Of a stretch of DNA of 64,000 bases, positions 35,544 through 44,095 are shown in pieces. The notes under the pieces are model-generated. The model worked only from the letters and a program-made list of their open reading frames with translations. It ran no database searches and was not told where the DNA came from. The DNA is from Hyphomicrobium_A sp964620915 (lineage in GTDB: Bacteria > Pseudomonadota > Alphaproteobacteria > Rhizobiales > Hyphomicrobiaceae): positions 1 to 64,000 of the forward strand of contig CAZUKP010000001.1 in assembly GCA_964620915.1 (NCBI GenBank). Reading direction: 5' to 3'. Each line of letters starts with the position of its first letter. The first letter of the stretch is position 1. Made by a program: the position numbers and the translations under genes.

Positions 35544-36578
35544 ATGACAGAGAAGCTCTCAGACATTGCCAATGCCATCGTCGCCCCGGGCAAAGGCCTC
35601 CTTGCAGCGGACGAGAGCACCGGCACCATTAAGAAGCGCTTCGACTCGATCAACCTGACATCGACCGAGGACACGCGTCGCGATTATAGGGAGATGCTGT
35701 TCCGCTCAACGGAGGCCATGACGAACTACGTGTCCGGCGTCATCCTTTACGATGAGACGATCCGGCAGAAGGCGAAGGATGGCACGCCCTTGGTCGATAT
35801 CATCAAGGCTGCGGGTGCCATTCCGGGCATCAAGGTCGATTTGGGCGCCAAACCACTGGCCGGCCCGACCTCAGAAATCGAGACGGTGACCGAAGGCCTC
35901 GATGGGCTACGTGAGCGTTTCGCTGAATACTACGAACTTGGTGCCCGCTTTGCGAAATGGCGCGCTGTCATCACGATCTCGCACGGCACCCCAACCTGGA
36001 ACTGCATCAAGGCCAATGCGCATGCGCTTGCTCGCTATGCGGCGCTGGCCCAGGAGGCGGGCATCGTTCCCGTCGTTGAACCGGAAGTTCTTATGGACGG
36101 CCCCCACGCGGACCACGACATCAACCGCTGCTATGAGGTGTCGGAGTGGGCGCAGCGCACGGTTTTCCGCGAGCTCTACGATGCGCGCGTTGAGCTTGAC
36201 GGCATGATATTGAAACCAAACATGGTGATCGCCGGCCAGAAGTCACCCAAGCAGGCGAGCCCGGAAGAAGTAGCCGAATTGACGATTAAATGTCTCAAGT
36301 CGACCGTTCCGGCGGCTGTACCCGGCATCGCCTTCCTCTCGGGCGGTCAGTCGGACGAGGAAGCAACCCGAAACTTGTCATTGATGAATCAAATTGGCGG
36401 CGTGCCTTGGAAGCTGACGTTTTCCTATGGTCGAGCCCTTCAGCATGCAGCGCTCCACGCTTGGGGCGGCAAGTCTGAGAACGTTGCCGCCGGCCAGCGC
36501 GCTTTCACCCACCGTGCTAAGATGAACAGTCTTGCTGCCCGTGGTGAATGGAACGAAGCGCTCGAGAAGGCGGCATAA
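35544..36578 (+). CDS. Class I fructose-bisphosphate aldolase
   Basis: A 344-residue Schiff-base aldolase. Marks: GKGLLAADESTGTIKKRF at residues 17-34, VPVVEPEVLMDG, LDGMILKPNMV with Lys-224 as the Schiff-base lysine, and FLSGGQSDEEATRNL. It cleaves fructose 1,6-bisphosphate to dihydroxyacetone phosphate and glyceraldehyde 3-phosphate in glycolysis, gluconeogenesis or the Calvin cycle. The 283-base gap before it (35261-35543) shows no clear operator. Downstream genes are unrelated in function. Confidence 0.95.
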   Translation: MTEKLSDIANAIVAPGKGLLAADESTGTIKKRFDSINLTSTEDTRRDYREMLFRSTEAMTNYVSGVILYDETIRQKAKDGTPLVDIIKAAGAIPGIKVDLGAKPLAGPTSEIETVTEGLDGLRERFAEYYELGARFAKWRAVITISHGTPTWNCIKANAHALARYAALAQEAGIVPVVEPEVLMDGPHADHDINRCYEVSEWAQRTVFRELYDARVELDGMILKPNMVIAGQKSPKQASPEEVAELTIKCLKSTVPAAVPGIAFLSGGQSDEEATRNLSLMNQIGGVPWKLTFSYGRALQHAALHAWGGKSENVAAGQRAFTHRAKMNSLAARGEWNEALEKAA

Positions 36579-36642
36579 GTACCCTGCCTAGGCGACCTCA
36601 GCCTCAAGTCGAATCCAGTACGGCGAACAACGGAGAACAATA

Positions 36643-37077
36643 GTGCACGTCACAATGCAGAACGCGCGCACCGCGATTGAAGCGGCGCGCAAGAAGGCCG
36701 TGAAGCTCGATACGAAGATGTGCATCGCTATCGTCGACTCGGGAGCGAACCTGAAGGCATTTTTGCGCATGGACGACGCCTGGGTCGGCTCAATCGACAT
36801 CGCCATCAAGAAGGCAAAGACAGCCGTCTTTTTCGGTATGCCAACCGGCGAGATTGGCAAATTATCGCAGCCCGACGGTTCACTCTACGGGATTGAGCAC
36901 TCGAACGAAGGTCTGATCACCTTCCCCGGCGGTCTACCGATCGTTGATGAGGAAGGCGTCCTCGTTGGTGCCATTGGCGTTAGCGGCAGCGCGGTTGAAA
37001 ACGACCACGCGGTTGCCGAAGCGGGCGTCAAGGTCATTGGCGTAAGCGATTTGCCAGCCCATCCCTGGCGGACATGA
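36643..37077 (+). CDS. GlcG/HbpS family heme-binding-like protein
   Basis: A 144-residue protein of the GlcG/HbpS family: AIEAARKKAVKL, CIAIVDSGANLKAFLRMDDAWVGSIDIAIKKAKTA, FPGGLPIVDEEGVLVGAIGVSGS and AVAEAGVKV. No signal peptide is seen, so it is likely cytosolic. GGAGAACAATA precedes a GTG start at 36643, with an ATG at 36655 as alternative. The family binds heme or small ligands, with roles in redox sensing in some cases; its job here is unknown. Confidence 0.88.
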   Translation: MHVTMQNARTAIEAARKKAVKLDTKMCIAIVDSGANLKAFLRMDDAWVGSIDIAIKKAKTAVFFGMPTGEIGKLSQPDGSLYGIEHSNEGLITFPGGLPIVDEEGVLVGAIGVSGSAVENDHAVAEAGVKVIGVSDLPAHPWRT

Positions 37078-37099
37078 TTGGGCGACGTGGCCCGAGGCC

Positions 37100-37387
37100 T
37101 TATTCGAGGCGCTCGACCTTGTCGGCCATGTTGGGAATCGTTTGAATGCGATAAGTCGCATTTTCGCAGGTCAGAACCCACACCTTTGCGTCAGGCTTTG
37201 TATCATCGGTGTCGCGTTTGGCGCTCTTGGGTTTGGCGCAGTCATAGCCTTGTCTGCGGATCTGAACGGCAAGGATAGTCATTGCCGCATCGTCGGCCCT
37301 GGCCTCGTCAATGACGGGCAGGGTTATCCCTTCGCATAAAGCGAACGAGCCAAGGCCGGCCAACGGTATTGCAATCCATCTCTTCAT
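37100..37387 (-). CDS. Small hypothetical exported protein
   Basis: A 95-residue product with a hydrophobic N-terminus (RWIAIPLAGLGSFALC) resembling a signal peptide or anchor. The mature part has two Cys (YDCAKPKSAKRD, VLTCENATY) and reads like a small beta-rich domain (KVWVLTCENATYRIQTIPNMADKVERLE). Family not recognised. It is convergent with the GlcG-like gene, 22 bases apart. Confidence 0.6.
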   Translation of the reverse strand: MKRWIAIPLAGLGSFALCEGITLPVIDEARADDAAMTILAVQIRRQGYDCAKPKSAKRDTDDTKPDAKVWVLTCENATYRIQTIPNMADKVERLE

Positions 37388-37510
37388 GGGGCGCGCCCCT
37401 CTTGTTCATCCTCTCGCCGATCAGTCCGGTGAGGTTGCGCGGCAGGGCCGTTGGAATCAACCCAAAGGCCCAGCCACAAAACTGAGGCTCAGTGAGAGCC
37501 GTGACGGCGA

Positions 37511-38101
37511 TTAGGCCGCGGCGGTCTGCGCCTTACGTCCGGTAAGCGCCAGGAACACGTAGCTCCAACCCGTAAAAAGCAGGTTGATCCCGACCAGCAG
37601 GCCAAGTGCCCATACTGCCGAACCGGGGAAGGCCATAGCGATGATGATGCCGACGGCAATGGCCGCAATCCCGCTCAGGAGAAGCCAGACCCATCCCTCA
37701 TGCGGGCGCACGCGGAAGGCCATGATCGTCTCGAAGATTCCTTCGACGATGAATAGGATGGCAAGAACGAGGGCGAGCGTCAGCAGGCCCGTCAGGGGGA
37801 AGAAGGCGAGATAGCCGCCCGCAATGAGGTACAGGATGCCGATCAGCAGGTTCCAGATGAATCCCTTCCAGCCTGGGGCGGAGAAGGCGTGAATAACGAG
37901 CAGCAGACCACCAATAAGAAAAAGCCAGCCGAGGACGATCTTGGCGGCGACGGTGGAGACGAAGGGAAATGCGATCGCCGCGATCCCGACGATGATGAGC
38001 GCGATGCCGAGCGCCAAGAACCATCCCCATTTCTCGGTGATGAGCTGCCTTGTCTCGGCGATTTTTGCTTCGATATCAGCTGGCGTTAGAGATTGGGCCA
38101 T
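37511..38101 (-). CDS. HdeD family membrane protein (DUF308)
   Basis: A 196-residue protein with six helices in three repeated hairpins. Repeated features are FLALGIALIIVGIAAIAFPFVSTVAAKIVLGWLFLIGGLLLVIHAF and GWVWLLLSGIAAIAVGIIIAMAFPGSAVWALGLLVGINLLFTGW, as in HdeD/DUF308. HdeD is linked to acid resistance in E. coli; in other bacteria the role is uncertain. Start 38101 has GGGAGAACG upstream. Its C-terminus is short (LALTGRKAQTAAA). Confidence 0.9.
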   Translation of the reverse strand: MAQSLTPADIEAKIAETRQLITEKWGWFLALGIALIIVGIAAIAFPFVSTVAAKIVLGWLFLIGGLLLVIHAFSAPGWKGFIWNLLIGILYLIAGGYLAFFPLTGLLTLALVLAILFIVEGIFETIMAFRVRPHEGWVWLLLSGIAAIAVGIIIAMAFPGSAVWALGLLVGINLLFTGWSYVFLALTGRKAQTAAA

Positions 38102-38428
38102 AACGTTCTCCCGGAGTTTGAGCCTCTTTGGGCGTCTAAATATCCTAAACTCGTAAAAGATTTTTTTGCCAGCGGTTTCCTCGCTGAGCAAGCCGAGGGG
38201 CGGTCCACCGCTTGGCGTGCTAAGCGACAAACCACGTGTCACACCGCCAAAAAGTCTAACATGGGTAAGGTCGGATGGTTGGGGAGAACCGCAAGAACGG
38301 CCTAAAGGCGCGAATGAACGGCAAAATCGACCTCCGTGACGGAGTGGCGATGTAACTCACGGTTTGATTTCTGCGAACAAGACTCGAACAATCCGAAACA
38401 TTCAGGTCGGCATATTAGGAGTTGGGCC
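38102..38428 (+). promoter_or_regulatory. Intergenic region between hdeD and arsM, with small palindrome
   Basis: 327 bases between divergent hdeD and arsM. No gene of convincing codon use is seen. A perfect 13-base inverted repeat CTCCGTGACGGAG lies at 38332-38344, about 85 bases before the arsM start, and could be an operator. An A/T-rich stretch with a T-run (around 38158-38166) lies near hdeD. No arsR gene is adjacent, so a regulator would have to act from elsewhere. No promoter could be assigned with confidence. Confidence 0.35.
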
Positions 38429-39484
38429 ATGCAACTTGAGGTCGTCAAGGACTATTACGGTAAGACTTTGAAAAGCTCTGAGGATCTCAAGACCTCCGCC
38501 TGCTGCGATTGCGGCACGCTGCCAGCGCGTTTGGAGCGGCTCCTAGAGAATGTGCACCCAGAGGTGAAGTCCAAGTATTACGGCTGCGGTCTCGTGGCCC
38601 CGGCGGCTTTGGAAGGCCGGCGGATTTTGGACCTCGGCTCTGGATCGGGCCGCGATGCCTATCTGCTCGCGCAACTTGTTGGCCCTACTGGCGAGGTCGT
38701 CGGCGTTGACATGACGGACGAGCAGCTTGGCACCGCTGAACAATACAAAGCGTGGCACCAGGAACGGTTCGGATACCCCAGCTCCAACGTGCGCTTCTTG
38801 AAGGGTTATATCGAGAAGCTCAGCGAGCTCGATCTTGAACCGGAAAGCTTCGACATCGTCGTATCCAACTGCGTCATCAACCTTTCGGTCGACAAGCCTG
38901 CGGTTCTGCGCGGTGCGTTCGACCTGCTCAAGCCCGGTGGCGAGCTCTACTTCGCCGACGTTTATTGCGATCGCCGCCTGCCTGACAGCATCCGCAAGGA
39001 TCCCGTTCTTTACGGTGAATGCCTGGGCGGCGCGCTTTATTGGAACGACTTCCTACCCATGGCGAAGGAAGCGGGCTTTCTTGACCCACGCCTCGTCGAT
39101 AGCCGCCCCATCGAGGTGACGGACCAGGCCGTCAAGAGCAAGCTGGGGGCAGCCAAGTTCTTCTCGTCCACGTACCGCTTGTTCAAGCTCACAAGTCTCG
39201 AAACGGCGTGTGAGGACTATGGTCAGGCCGTTATTTACAAAGGCAGTCTTGAAGAAGAGCCCGACGCCTTTAAGCTCGATGGCCACCATTTTATCGAGCG
39301 CGGCAAGGTCTTTCCCGTCTGCGGCAACACGTGGCGCATGCTGGCCGAAACCCGTTTTGCCGGCCACTTCGACTTCATCGGAGACTTCTCTACGCATTAT
39401 GGCATTTTCCCCGGCTGCGGGACTTCAATCCCGTTCGCAACTGAGGTATCGCCCTCGGGGGCTGGTGGCGCTGGGTGCTGCTGA
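38429..39484 (+). CDS. arsM: Arsenite S-adenosylmethionine methyltransferase ArsM
   Basis: A 351-residue methyltransferase from ATG 38429. SAM site DLGSGSGRDAYLLAQLVG at 68-85. Cysteines for As(III) binding are present: SACCDCG (25, 26, 28), YYGCG (53), SNCVINLS (148) and GECLGG (198), matching the ArsM set. A C-terminal Cys-Cys pair ends the protein. It methylates arsenite to volatile or less retained forms. The open frame could be extended to 38336, but that part is not family-like. An aquaglyceroporin gene starts 32 bases downstream and may help arsenite or its products cross the membrane. Confidence 0.94.
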   Translation: MQLEVVKDYYGKTLKSSEDLKTSACCDCGTLPARLERLLENVHPEVKSKYYGCGLVAPAALEGRRILDLGSGSGRDAYLLAQLVGPTGEVVGVDMTDEQLGTAEQYKAWHQERFGYPSSNVRFLKGYIEKLSELDLEPESFDIVVSNCVINLSVDKPAVLRGAFDLLKPGGELYFADVYCDRRLPDSIRKDPVLYGECLGGALYWNDFLPMAKEAGFLDPRLVDSRPIEVTDQAVKSKLGAAKFFSSTYRLFKLTSLETACEDYGQAVIYKGSLEEEPDAFKLDGHHFIERGKVFPVCGNTWRMLAETRFAGHFDFIGDFSTHYGIFPGCGTSIPFATEVSPSGAGGAGCC

Positions 39485-39495
39485 GGCACCCAGCG
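39469..39495. other. Strong hairpin spanning the arsM stop, between arsM and aqpS
   Basis: Perfect ten-base stem CGCTGGGTGC (39469-39478) with GCACCCAGCG (39486-39495) and a seven-base loop. The first arm codes for the end of ArsM and the stop codon lies in the loop. There is no T-run after it, so it is not an ordinary terminator. It may protect the arsM mRNA end or dampen translation of the next gene. Confidence 0.7.
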
Positions 39496-39516
39496 TCAAA
39501 CTATGGGGAGGTCATT

Positions 39517-40212
39517 TTGCAGTTCAGTCTTTCGCGCCGCTTGGCGGCTGAAGCCCTTGGAACGGGTTTTCTCGTTGCCGCCGTTGTTGGCTCCGGCATC
39601 ATGGCCGAAAGGCTCGCGGATGGTAATCAGGCGCTCGCGCTCTTGTGCAACACGTTGCCCACGGGGGCCGTGCTGTTCGTTCTCATTACGATCTTCATGC
39701 CGATTTCGGGCGCGCACATCAATCCGGCGGTCAGTCTTGTCATGATGCTGCGCGGTGATCTCAGCCGCTCGACGGCCGCCGCCTACATTGCTGTTCAGAT
39801 CATTGGCGGCTGTATTGGCACAATCGTTGCGCACTTGATGTTCGACTTGAGCCCCTTGCAGTTCTCCGTCACCTTGCGCACCGGGCCTTCGCAATGGTTT
39901 GCAGAATTCGTTGCAACGTTCGGCCTCCTCGCGACGATCCTTGGCTGTGCGCGTTTCCGGCCCGGTGCCATGGCGCCGGCCGTGGGCCTCTACATCACAT
40001 CGGCCTATTGGTTCACCGCGTCGACGTCGTTTGCCAATCCGGCAGTCACGATTGCCCGCTCGCTAAGCGATACCTTCTCAGGTATCTCGCCTGGCGATGT
40101 GCCCGCATTCCTTGTGGCTCAGTTCGCGGGCGCTATCGTCGCATCTTTCCTCTTTGGGTGGTTGCTGGTTCGCACGCCAATGCCTGAAGTAGGTACCCCG
40201 CCAGCAGCATAG
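39517..40212 (+). CDS. aqpS: Aquaglyceroporin (MIP family), AqpS-like
   Basis: A 231-residue six-helix channel with two Asn-Pro-Ala boxes: HINPAVS (69-71) and FANPAVT (174-176). TTG 39517 is chosen because GGGGAGG stands six bases before it; the open frame reaches back to 39475 and would overlap arsM. MIP channels of this size next to arsenic genes (AqpS in Sinorhizobium meliloti) let arsenite through. Substrate assignment rests on the arsM neighbour. No arsC, arsR or arsH is found in the window. Confidence 0.85.
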   Translation: MQFSLSRRLAAEALGTGFLVAAVVGSGIMAERLADGNQALALLCNTLPTGAVLFVLITIFMPISGAHINPAVSLVMMLRGDLSRSTAAAYIAVQIIGGCIGTIVAHLMFDLSPLQFSVTLRTGPSQWFAEFVATFGLLATILGCARFRPGAMAPAVGLYITSAYWFTASTSFANPAVTIARSLSDTFSGISPGDVPAFLVAQFAGAIVASFLFGWLLVRTPMPEVGTPPAA

Positions 40213-40304
40213 AAAGCGCGACGGACCCCAAGATGTCGCTTTTCGGCCCCATTGCGGTTTAATAGGCTCACTTTGTTGTGGTCCAGGGATTTGGGGTCGT
40301 GTCG

Positions 40305-40952
40305 ATGGCGCGCCAGGAACGCTCGCGGCTCATGATTGTAGCCGAGGCCGGGGCCGAAAGCGGGCTTTCCGGTCTCACTGCCATTTTCGAAGCTGCCGAC
40401 GTGGCCGCGTTGGTAATCACGTCGCAGGCGGATGGTCGCAATGCCGCCGCCTCTGCGAGGCCCCTTGTCGAGTTGGCACAAGCCAAAGGGGCTGCAGCCC
40501 TTGTTGAGGCCGACGCCCAACTCGCCCGGTCTCTGCGTGCTGATGGAGTTCACCTGCCTTGGAGCAAGGATACCATGGGTGGTTATCGTGAGGCGCGACA
40601 CGTCTTGGGCAGTCGGTTCATTGTCGGCGTTGATGCCGGCCGCTCCCGTCACGATGCCATGTCGCTCGGCGAGGCCGGTGTCGACTATGTCGGTTTCGGC
40701 ATACCTTCACACGTTGAGGATCGCGAGACGGCGGTCGCACGCCGGTTGACGCTCATCGAGTGGTGGAGCGAGATATTCGAGGTGCCGTGCGTTGCCTTCG
40801 ACGTTGAAGCAGCGCAGGAGGCGGCAGCTCTTTCACACGCTGGGGCTGACTTTGTAGCGCTGCGCGTTCCAGTTGGGCGTTCGAGTGCCGACCTTTCAGG
40901 TTGGGCAAAGGAGCTGGCAGATCTCGTGGAGACGCCTGAGAACGTGTCATGA
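40305..40952 (+). CDS. Thiamine-phosphate synthase-like protein (ThiE/TenI fold), probably divergent
   Basis: A 215-residue TIM-barrel protein of the ThiE/TenI family: SRLMIVAEAGA, VITSQADGRNA, DAQLARSLRADGVHLPWSKD and VDYVGFGIPS. True ThiE has HLGQ-D after DGV and a GPxxxTxTK diphosphate loop; here these read HLPWSKD and GFGIPSHVEDRE. The usual phosphate site is therefore altered, and synthase activity is doubtful. It overlaps the Sel1-repeat gene by four bases. A GTG at 40278 is an alternative start. The gene often accompanies the aldolase in related genomes; here arsenic genes lie between. Confidence 0.82.
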   Translation: MARQERSRLMIVAEAGAESGLSGLTAIFEAADVAALVITSQADGRNAAASARPLVELAQAKGAAALVEADAQLARSLRADGVHLPWSKDTMGGYREARHVLGSRFIVGVDAGRSRHDAMSLGEAGVDYVGFGIPSHVEDRETAVARRLTLIEWWSEIFEVPCVAFDVEAAQEAAALSHAGADFVALRVPVGRSSADLSGWAKELADLVETPENVS

Positions 40953-42022
40953 GGGGTGCATCGAAAATTAGAACTTTGGGAGGCGTGACCCTGGCGTTCA
41001 TCGTCATGGGGACGGCCACAGTACGCGCCGATACGAGCTCGTGGATCTATGAATCCGTCGTGCCCAAGCCTCCAAAGGGTGAGACTGTCAAGCCAGTGTC
41101 GCCATACAAGTCCGACCCAGGCACGGCAAAAAGCAAGCCGTCTGGTCAGAGCACGCACACCAAATCATTTGTCCCGGCCACTGGCGAGGATGCTGCCTAC
41201 ATCGCGTTCGACCAAGGTCAATACCTCACAGCCTTGAAGCTTGCCGAAGCGGCGGCAAAGCGTGGCGAACCGGAAGCGCACACGTTAATCGGGCGCATCT
41301 ATGCAGAAGGGCTTGGCGTAAAAAAAGACGAGAAAACCGCCGCCGATTGGTATGCGCGTGGCGCCAAGCTTGGAGACAACGAGGCCATTTTTTCCCTTGG
41401 CGTTCTCTACGCCGAAGGTCGAGGCGTCAAAAAAGATTTCAAGAAGGCTGCCGAGCTGTTTGAAACAGCTGCACGAACGGGACACGTCTTGGCCAACTAC
41501 AACCTCGGCCTTCTCTTTTTGAAGGGTGCAGGGAAACCCGAAAATCTCTATCGCGCTGCCCAGCACATCCGCTATGCCGCAGAAAAGGGCGTTGCGGTTG
41601 CTCAATACGACCTTGCCGCGCTCTATACAAAAGGTGCCGGTGTGCCAAACAGTGCGCTTGACGCCTCCCGCTGGCTTAGCAAAGCCGCAACGCAAGGGAT
41701 GGCGGAAGCGCAGCTCGAATACGCGGTGATGCTCTTGCGCGGACTCGGGCTAACCCGTGATGAGCCAAAAGCGATCCCCTACTTGAAGGCAGCAGCGCAA
41801 AAGGGGCTGGCCTCGGCACAAAACCGCCTTGGCTATGTCTATATGGAGGGCGTTGGCGTCGAGAAAGACATGGTCAAAGCCGCCAAATGGAGGCTCATCG
41901 CCAAAGCGGGTGGACTCGACGACAAGAAGTTCGATGCCATCGTAGAGAAGTTGCCAAAAGATCAGCTCGCCAGCGCCCAAAAGGCTGCAAACGAGTGGCG
42001 CGAGCAGGCGGGGCTATTCTGA
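40949..42022 (+). CDS. Sel1-repeat (SLR) protein, secreted
   Basis: A 357-residue protein with a signal-like N-terminus (LGGVTLAFIVMGTATVRA), a Lys/Pro/Ser linker, and about seven Sel1-type repeats from about residue 90 to 325. Each has the pattern A-x2-LGxxYxxGxGVxKDxxKAAxWxxxAAxxG, for example RIYAEGLGVKKDEKTAADWYARGAK. Such repeats mediate protein binding, often as a periplasmic scaffold. Its ATG overlaps the ThiE-like stop. No partner can be named. Confidence 0.92.
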   Translation: MRGASKIRTLGGVTLAFIVMGTATVRADTSSWIYESVVPKPPKGETVKPVSPYKSDPGTAKSKPSGQSTHTKSFVPATGEDAAYIAFDQGQYLTALKLAEAAAKRGEPEAHTLIGRIYAEGLGVKKDEKTAADWYARGAKLGDNEAIFSLGVLYAEGRGVKKDFKKAAELFETAARTGHVLANYNLGLLFLKGAGKPENLYRAAQHIRYAAEKGVAVAQYDLAALYTKGAGVPNSALDASRWLSKAATQGMAEAQLEYAVMLLRGLGLTRDEPKAIPYLKAAAQKGLASAQNRLGYVYMEGVGVEKDMVKAAKWRLIAKAGGLDDKKFDAIVEKLPKDQLASAQKAANEWREQAGLF

Positions 42023-42157
42023 CGTCCCAATCGCGCCTTGCCAGCGCGCGGCGAAAAAGCTAGTCGGGCGCCAGTGCATTTAGCCTAAGCAGTTTGCGGC
42101 GTGCGCCGCCCACTTCGGAACTATCGCTGCGTAACGCCCAACAGGATCTCATCTTCC

Positions 42158-42958
42158 ATGCCCGCTTCCGCCCTCATGAACGTCATGGTCTCCGCTGCGC
42201 GCAAGGCGGGACGCAGCCTTTCACGTGACTTTGGCGAGGTGGAACAGCTGCAGGTCTCCATAAAGGGGCCTGCGAACTTCGTCTCGGCAGCCGATCATCG
42301 GGCGGAGGACATCATCTTTCGCGAGTTGTCGAAGGCCCGGCCAGGTTACGGCTTCCTGATGGAAGAGCGCGGAGAAATCGCCGGTGACGATGCGACACAC
42401 CGTTGGATCGTCGACCCGCTTGATGGCACGACCAACTTCCTCCACGGGATTCCACTTTTCTCGATTTCGATCGCGCTGGAACGCGAGGGGCAGCTCGTTG
42501 CCGGCGTCATCTACAACCCGATTTCGGACGAGCTCTACACTGTCGAGAAGGGCAAGGGCGCATTTCTCAACGACCGACGCATGAGGGTTGCTGCACGCCG
42601 CTCACTTTCGGATGCGCTGATAACGACGGGGATTCCGCATCTCGGGCGGCCAGGCCACGTCGATTTCATCCGCGAGCTGAGACTCATCATCTCGGAAGTC
42701 GCAGGTGTCCGCCGAACAGGTTCTGCCGCCCTTGATTTGGCTTGGACGGCTGCAGGTCGTTTCGATGCCTACTGGGAACGGAACCTGAAGTCTTGGGACC
42801 TGGCCGCCGGGATTTTGTTGGTGCGCGAGGCCGGCGGCCACGTTTCCGATCTGTCGGGGGGAGAGAAGATGCTAGACGCTGGACAAGTTCTTGCCGCAAA
42901 CGGAACACTTCACAAGGCTCTGCTGGCACTTCTCACACCTGCACGGGCCACGGCCTAA
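42158..42958 (+). CDS. Inositol monophosphatase family protein
   Basis: A 266-residue Mg-dependent phosphatase. Metal ligands: MEERGE (Glu-69/70), WIVDPLDGTTNF (Asp-86, Asp-89) and SWDLAAGILLVREAGG at the C-terminal site. Family length fits. The start at 42158 (MPASALM) is chosen; the open frame upstream begins with GTG 42101. Members act on inositol monophosphate, or on 3'-phosphoadenosine derivatives (CysQ); the SAAD and PLDGTTNF contexts fit SuhB-like enzymes better. It lies in a conserved aldolase / ThiE-like / Sel1 / IMPase neighbourhood. Confidence 0.92.
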   Translation: MPASALMNVMVSAARKAGRSLSRDFGEVEQLQVSIKGPANFVSAADHRAEDIIFRELSKARPGYGFLMEERGEIAGDDATHRWIVDPLDGTTNFLHGIPLFSISIALEREGQLVAGVIYNPISDELYTVEKGKGAFLNDRRMRVAARRSLSDALITTGIPHLGRPGHVDFIRELRLIISEVAGVRRTGSAALDLAWTAAGRFDAYWERNLKSWDLAAGILLVREAGGHVSDLSGGEKMLDAGQVLAANGTLHKALLALLTPARATA

Positions 42959-43036
42959 GCTTTGCCGATTTGCGCTGTCAAAGGCTTCAGTTAATCTCGC
43001 CTGCCGCTGAAGCCCTATTTCCGCCGGAGATCTGGA

Positions 43037-44092
43037 ATGGCCAGGAAACGACAGACCGATGTCGCCTCGTCCTCGTTCCACAGGACGCTGACGCCGCCTG
43101 GGCTGTTTCTCATCAAGATGCTCATCTTCCTGACGCTGGTCGTGTTTCTGGCAGCGATCCTGCACCAGCAGCTGTACAGCGCGTTCATGAACAATCCGGG
43201 CCTCAACGGTCTGATCGTATTCGTTCTAGCGCTGGGGATCCTCTACGCCTTCCGGCAAGTCATTCGCCTTTATCCAGAGATCCGCTGGGTCAATGCCTAT
43301 CGCATTGCCGATCCCGGCTTGGCCATCTCGCATCAGCCGATCTTGCTGGCACCGATGGCGGCGATGCTGCGAGACCGCACCGGCGTACTGTCGCTGTCCA
43401 CCAGCTCCATGCGTTCGATCATGGACTCGATTGGCTCGCGCCTTGACGAGGCGCGCGACACCGGACGCTACCTTGTGGGTCTGCTGGTGTTTCTCGGTCT
43501 GCTGGGCACGTTTTGGGGACTGCTTGAGACGATTCACTCAGTCGGCCGCGCCATTGACACGATTGATACTGGGGCCGCCAACAACGTCACGCTTTTTTCC
43601 GAGCTGAAGTCGAACCTCGCTGCCCCACTCAAAGGCATGGGAACCGCGTTCTCGTCATCGCTACTCGGTTTGGCCGGCTCTTTGGTCCTTGGGTTTCTTG
43701 AGCTGCAGGCAAGCCATGCCCACAACCGCTTTTACAACGAGCTTGAAGAGTGGCTTTCGGGCATAACCGAACTGACACCGGGTGGAGAGGTCGGCACCGA
43801 GCAAGTGAACCGTCAGTTGTCGGCGGCAATCCTACACATGCAGCGTGCGATCGATGATTTGACGAGCCGGCTCTCAGACCAATCTCTAGCCGGTGTGCTG
43901 CCCCGGCCAGAAGGCGGTGGAGTTGGAGACGATCAGGTTCGCGATCTGGCGCGCGGGGTCAATCAACTTGTCTCGCAGATGCGCGCCGAGCAGAAAGTTG
44001 TTCGCGAATGGGTGGACGACCAGGCAGCCCAGCAGTCTGAGGTCGCAAGCGCATTGCGTGAGCTTGCAACGAACATGAAACGCCGAGGGTGA
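43037..44092 (+). CDS. MotA/TolQ/ExbB-like proton channel protein, non-flagellar
   Basis: A 351-residue membrane protein. Two N-terminal helices (about 24-46 and 55-75), a cytosolic segment with PMAAMLRDRTG, then GLLVFLGLLGTFWGLLETIHSVG and APLKGMGTAFSSSLLGLAGSLVLGFLELQAS, the MotA/TolQ/ExbB motor-channel pattern. The tail is coiled-coil-like and Gln/Glu-rich. The OmpA-like partner follows three bases later. No flagellar or Tol genes are near, so this is a separate two-gene system of unknown task, probably energising an envelope process with proton flow. Confidence 0.88.
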   Translation: MARKRQTDVASSSFHRTLTPPGLFLIKMLIFLTLVVFLAAILHQQLYSAFMNNPGLNGLIVFVLALGILYAFRQVIRLYPEIRWVNAYRIADPGLAISHQPILLAPMAAMLRDRTGVLSLSTSSMRSIMDSIGSRLDEARDTGRYLVGLLVFLGLLGTFWGLLETIHSVGRAIDTIDTGAANNVTLFSELKSNLAAPLKGMGTAFSSSLLGLAGSLVLGFLELQASHAHNRFYNELEEWLSGITELTPGGEVGTEQVNRQLSAAILHMQRAIDDLTSRLSDQSLAGVLPRPEGGGVGDDQVRDLARGVNQLVSQMRAEQKVVREWVDDQAAQQSEVASALRELATNMKRRG

Positions 44093-44095
44093 TAG

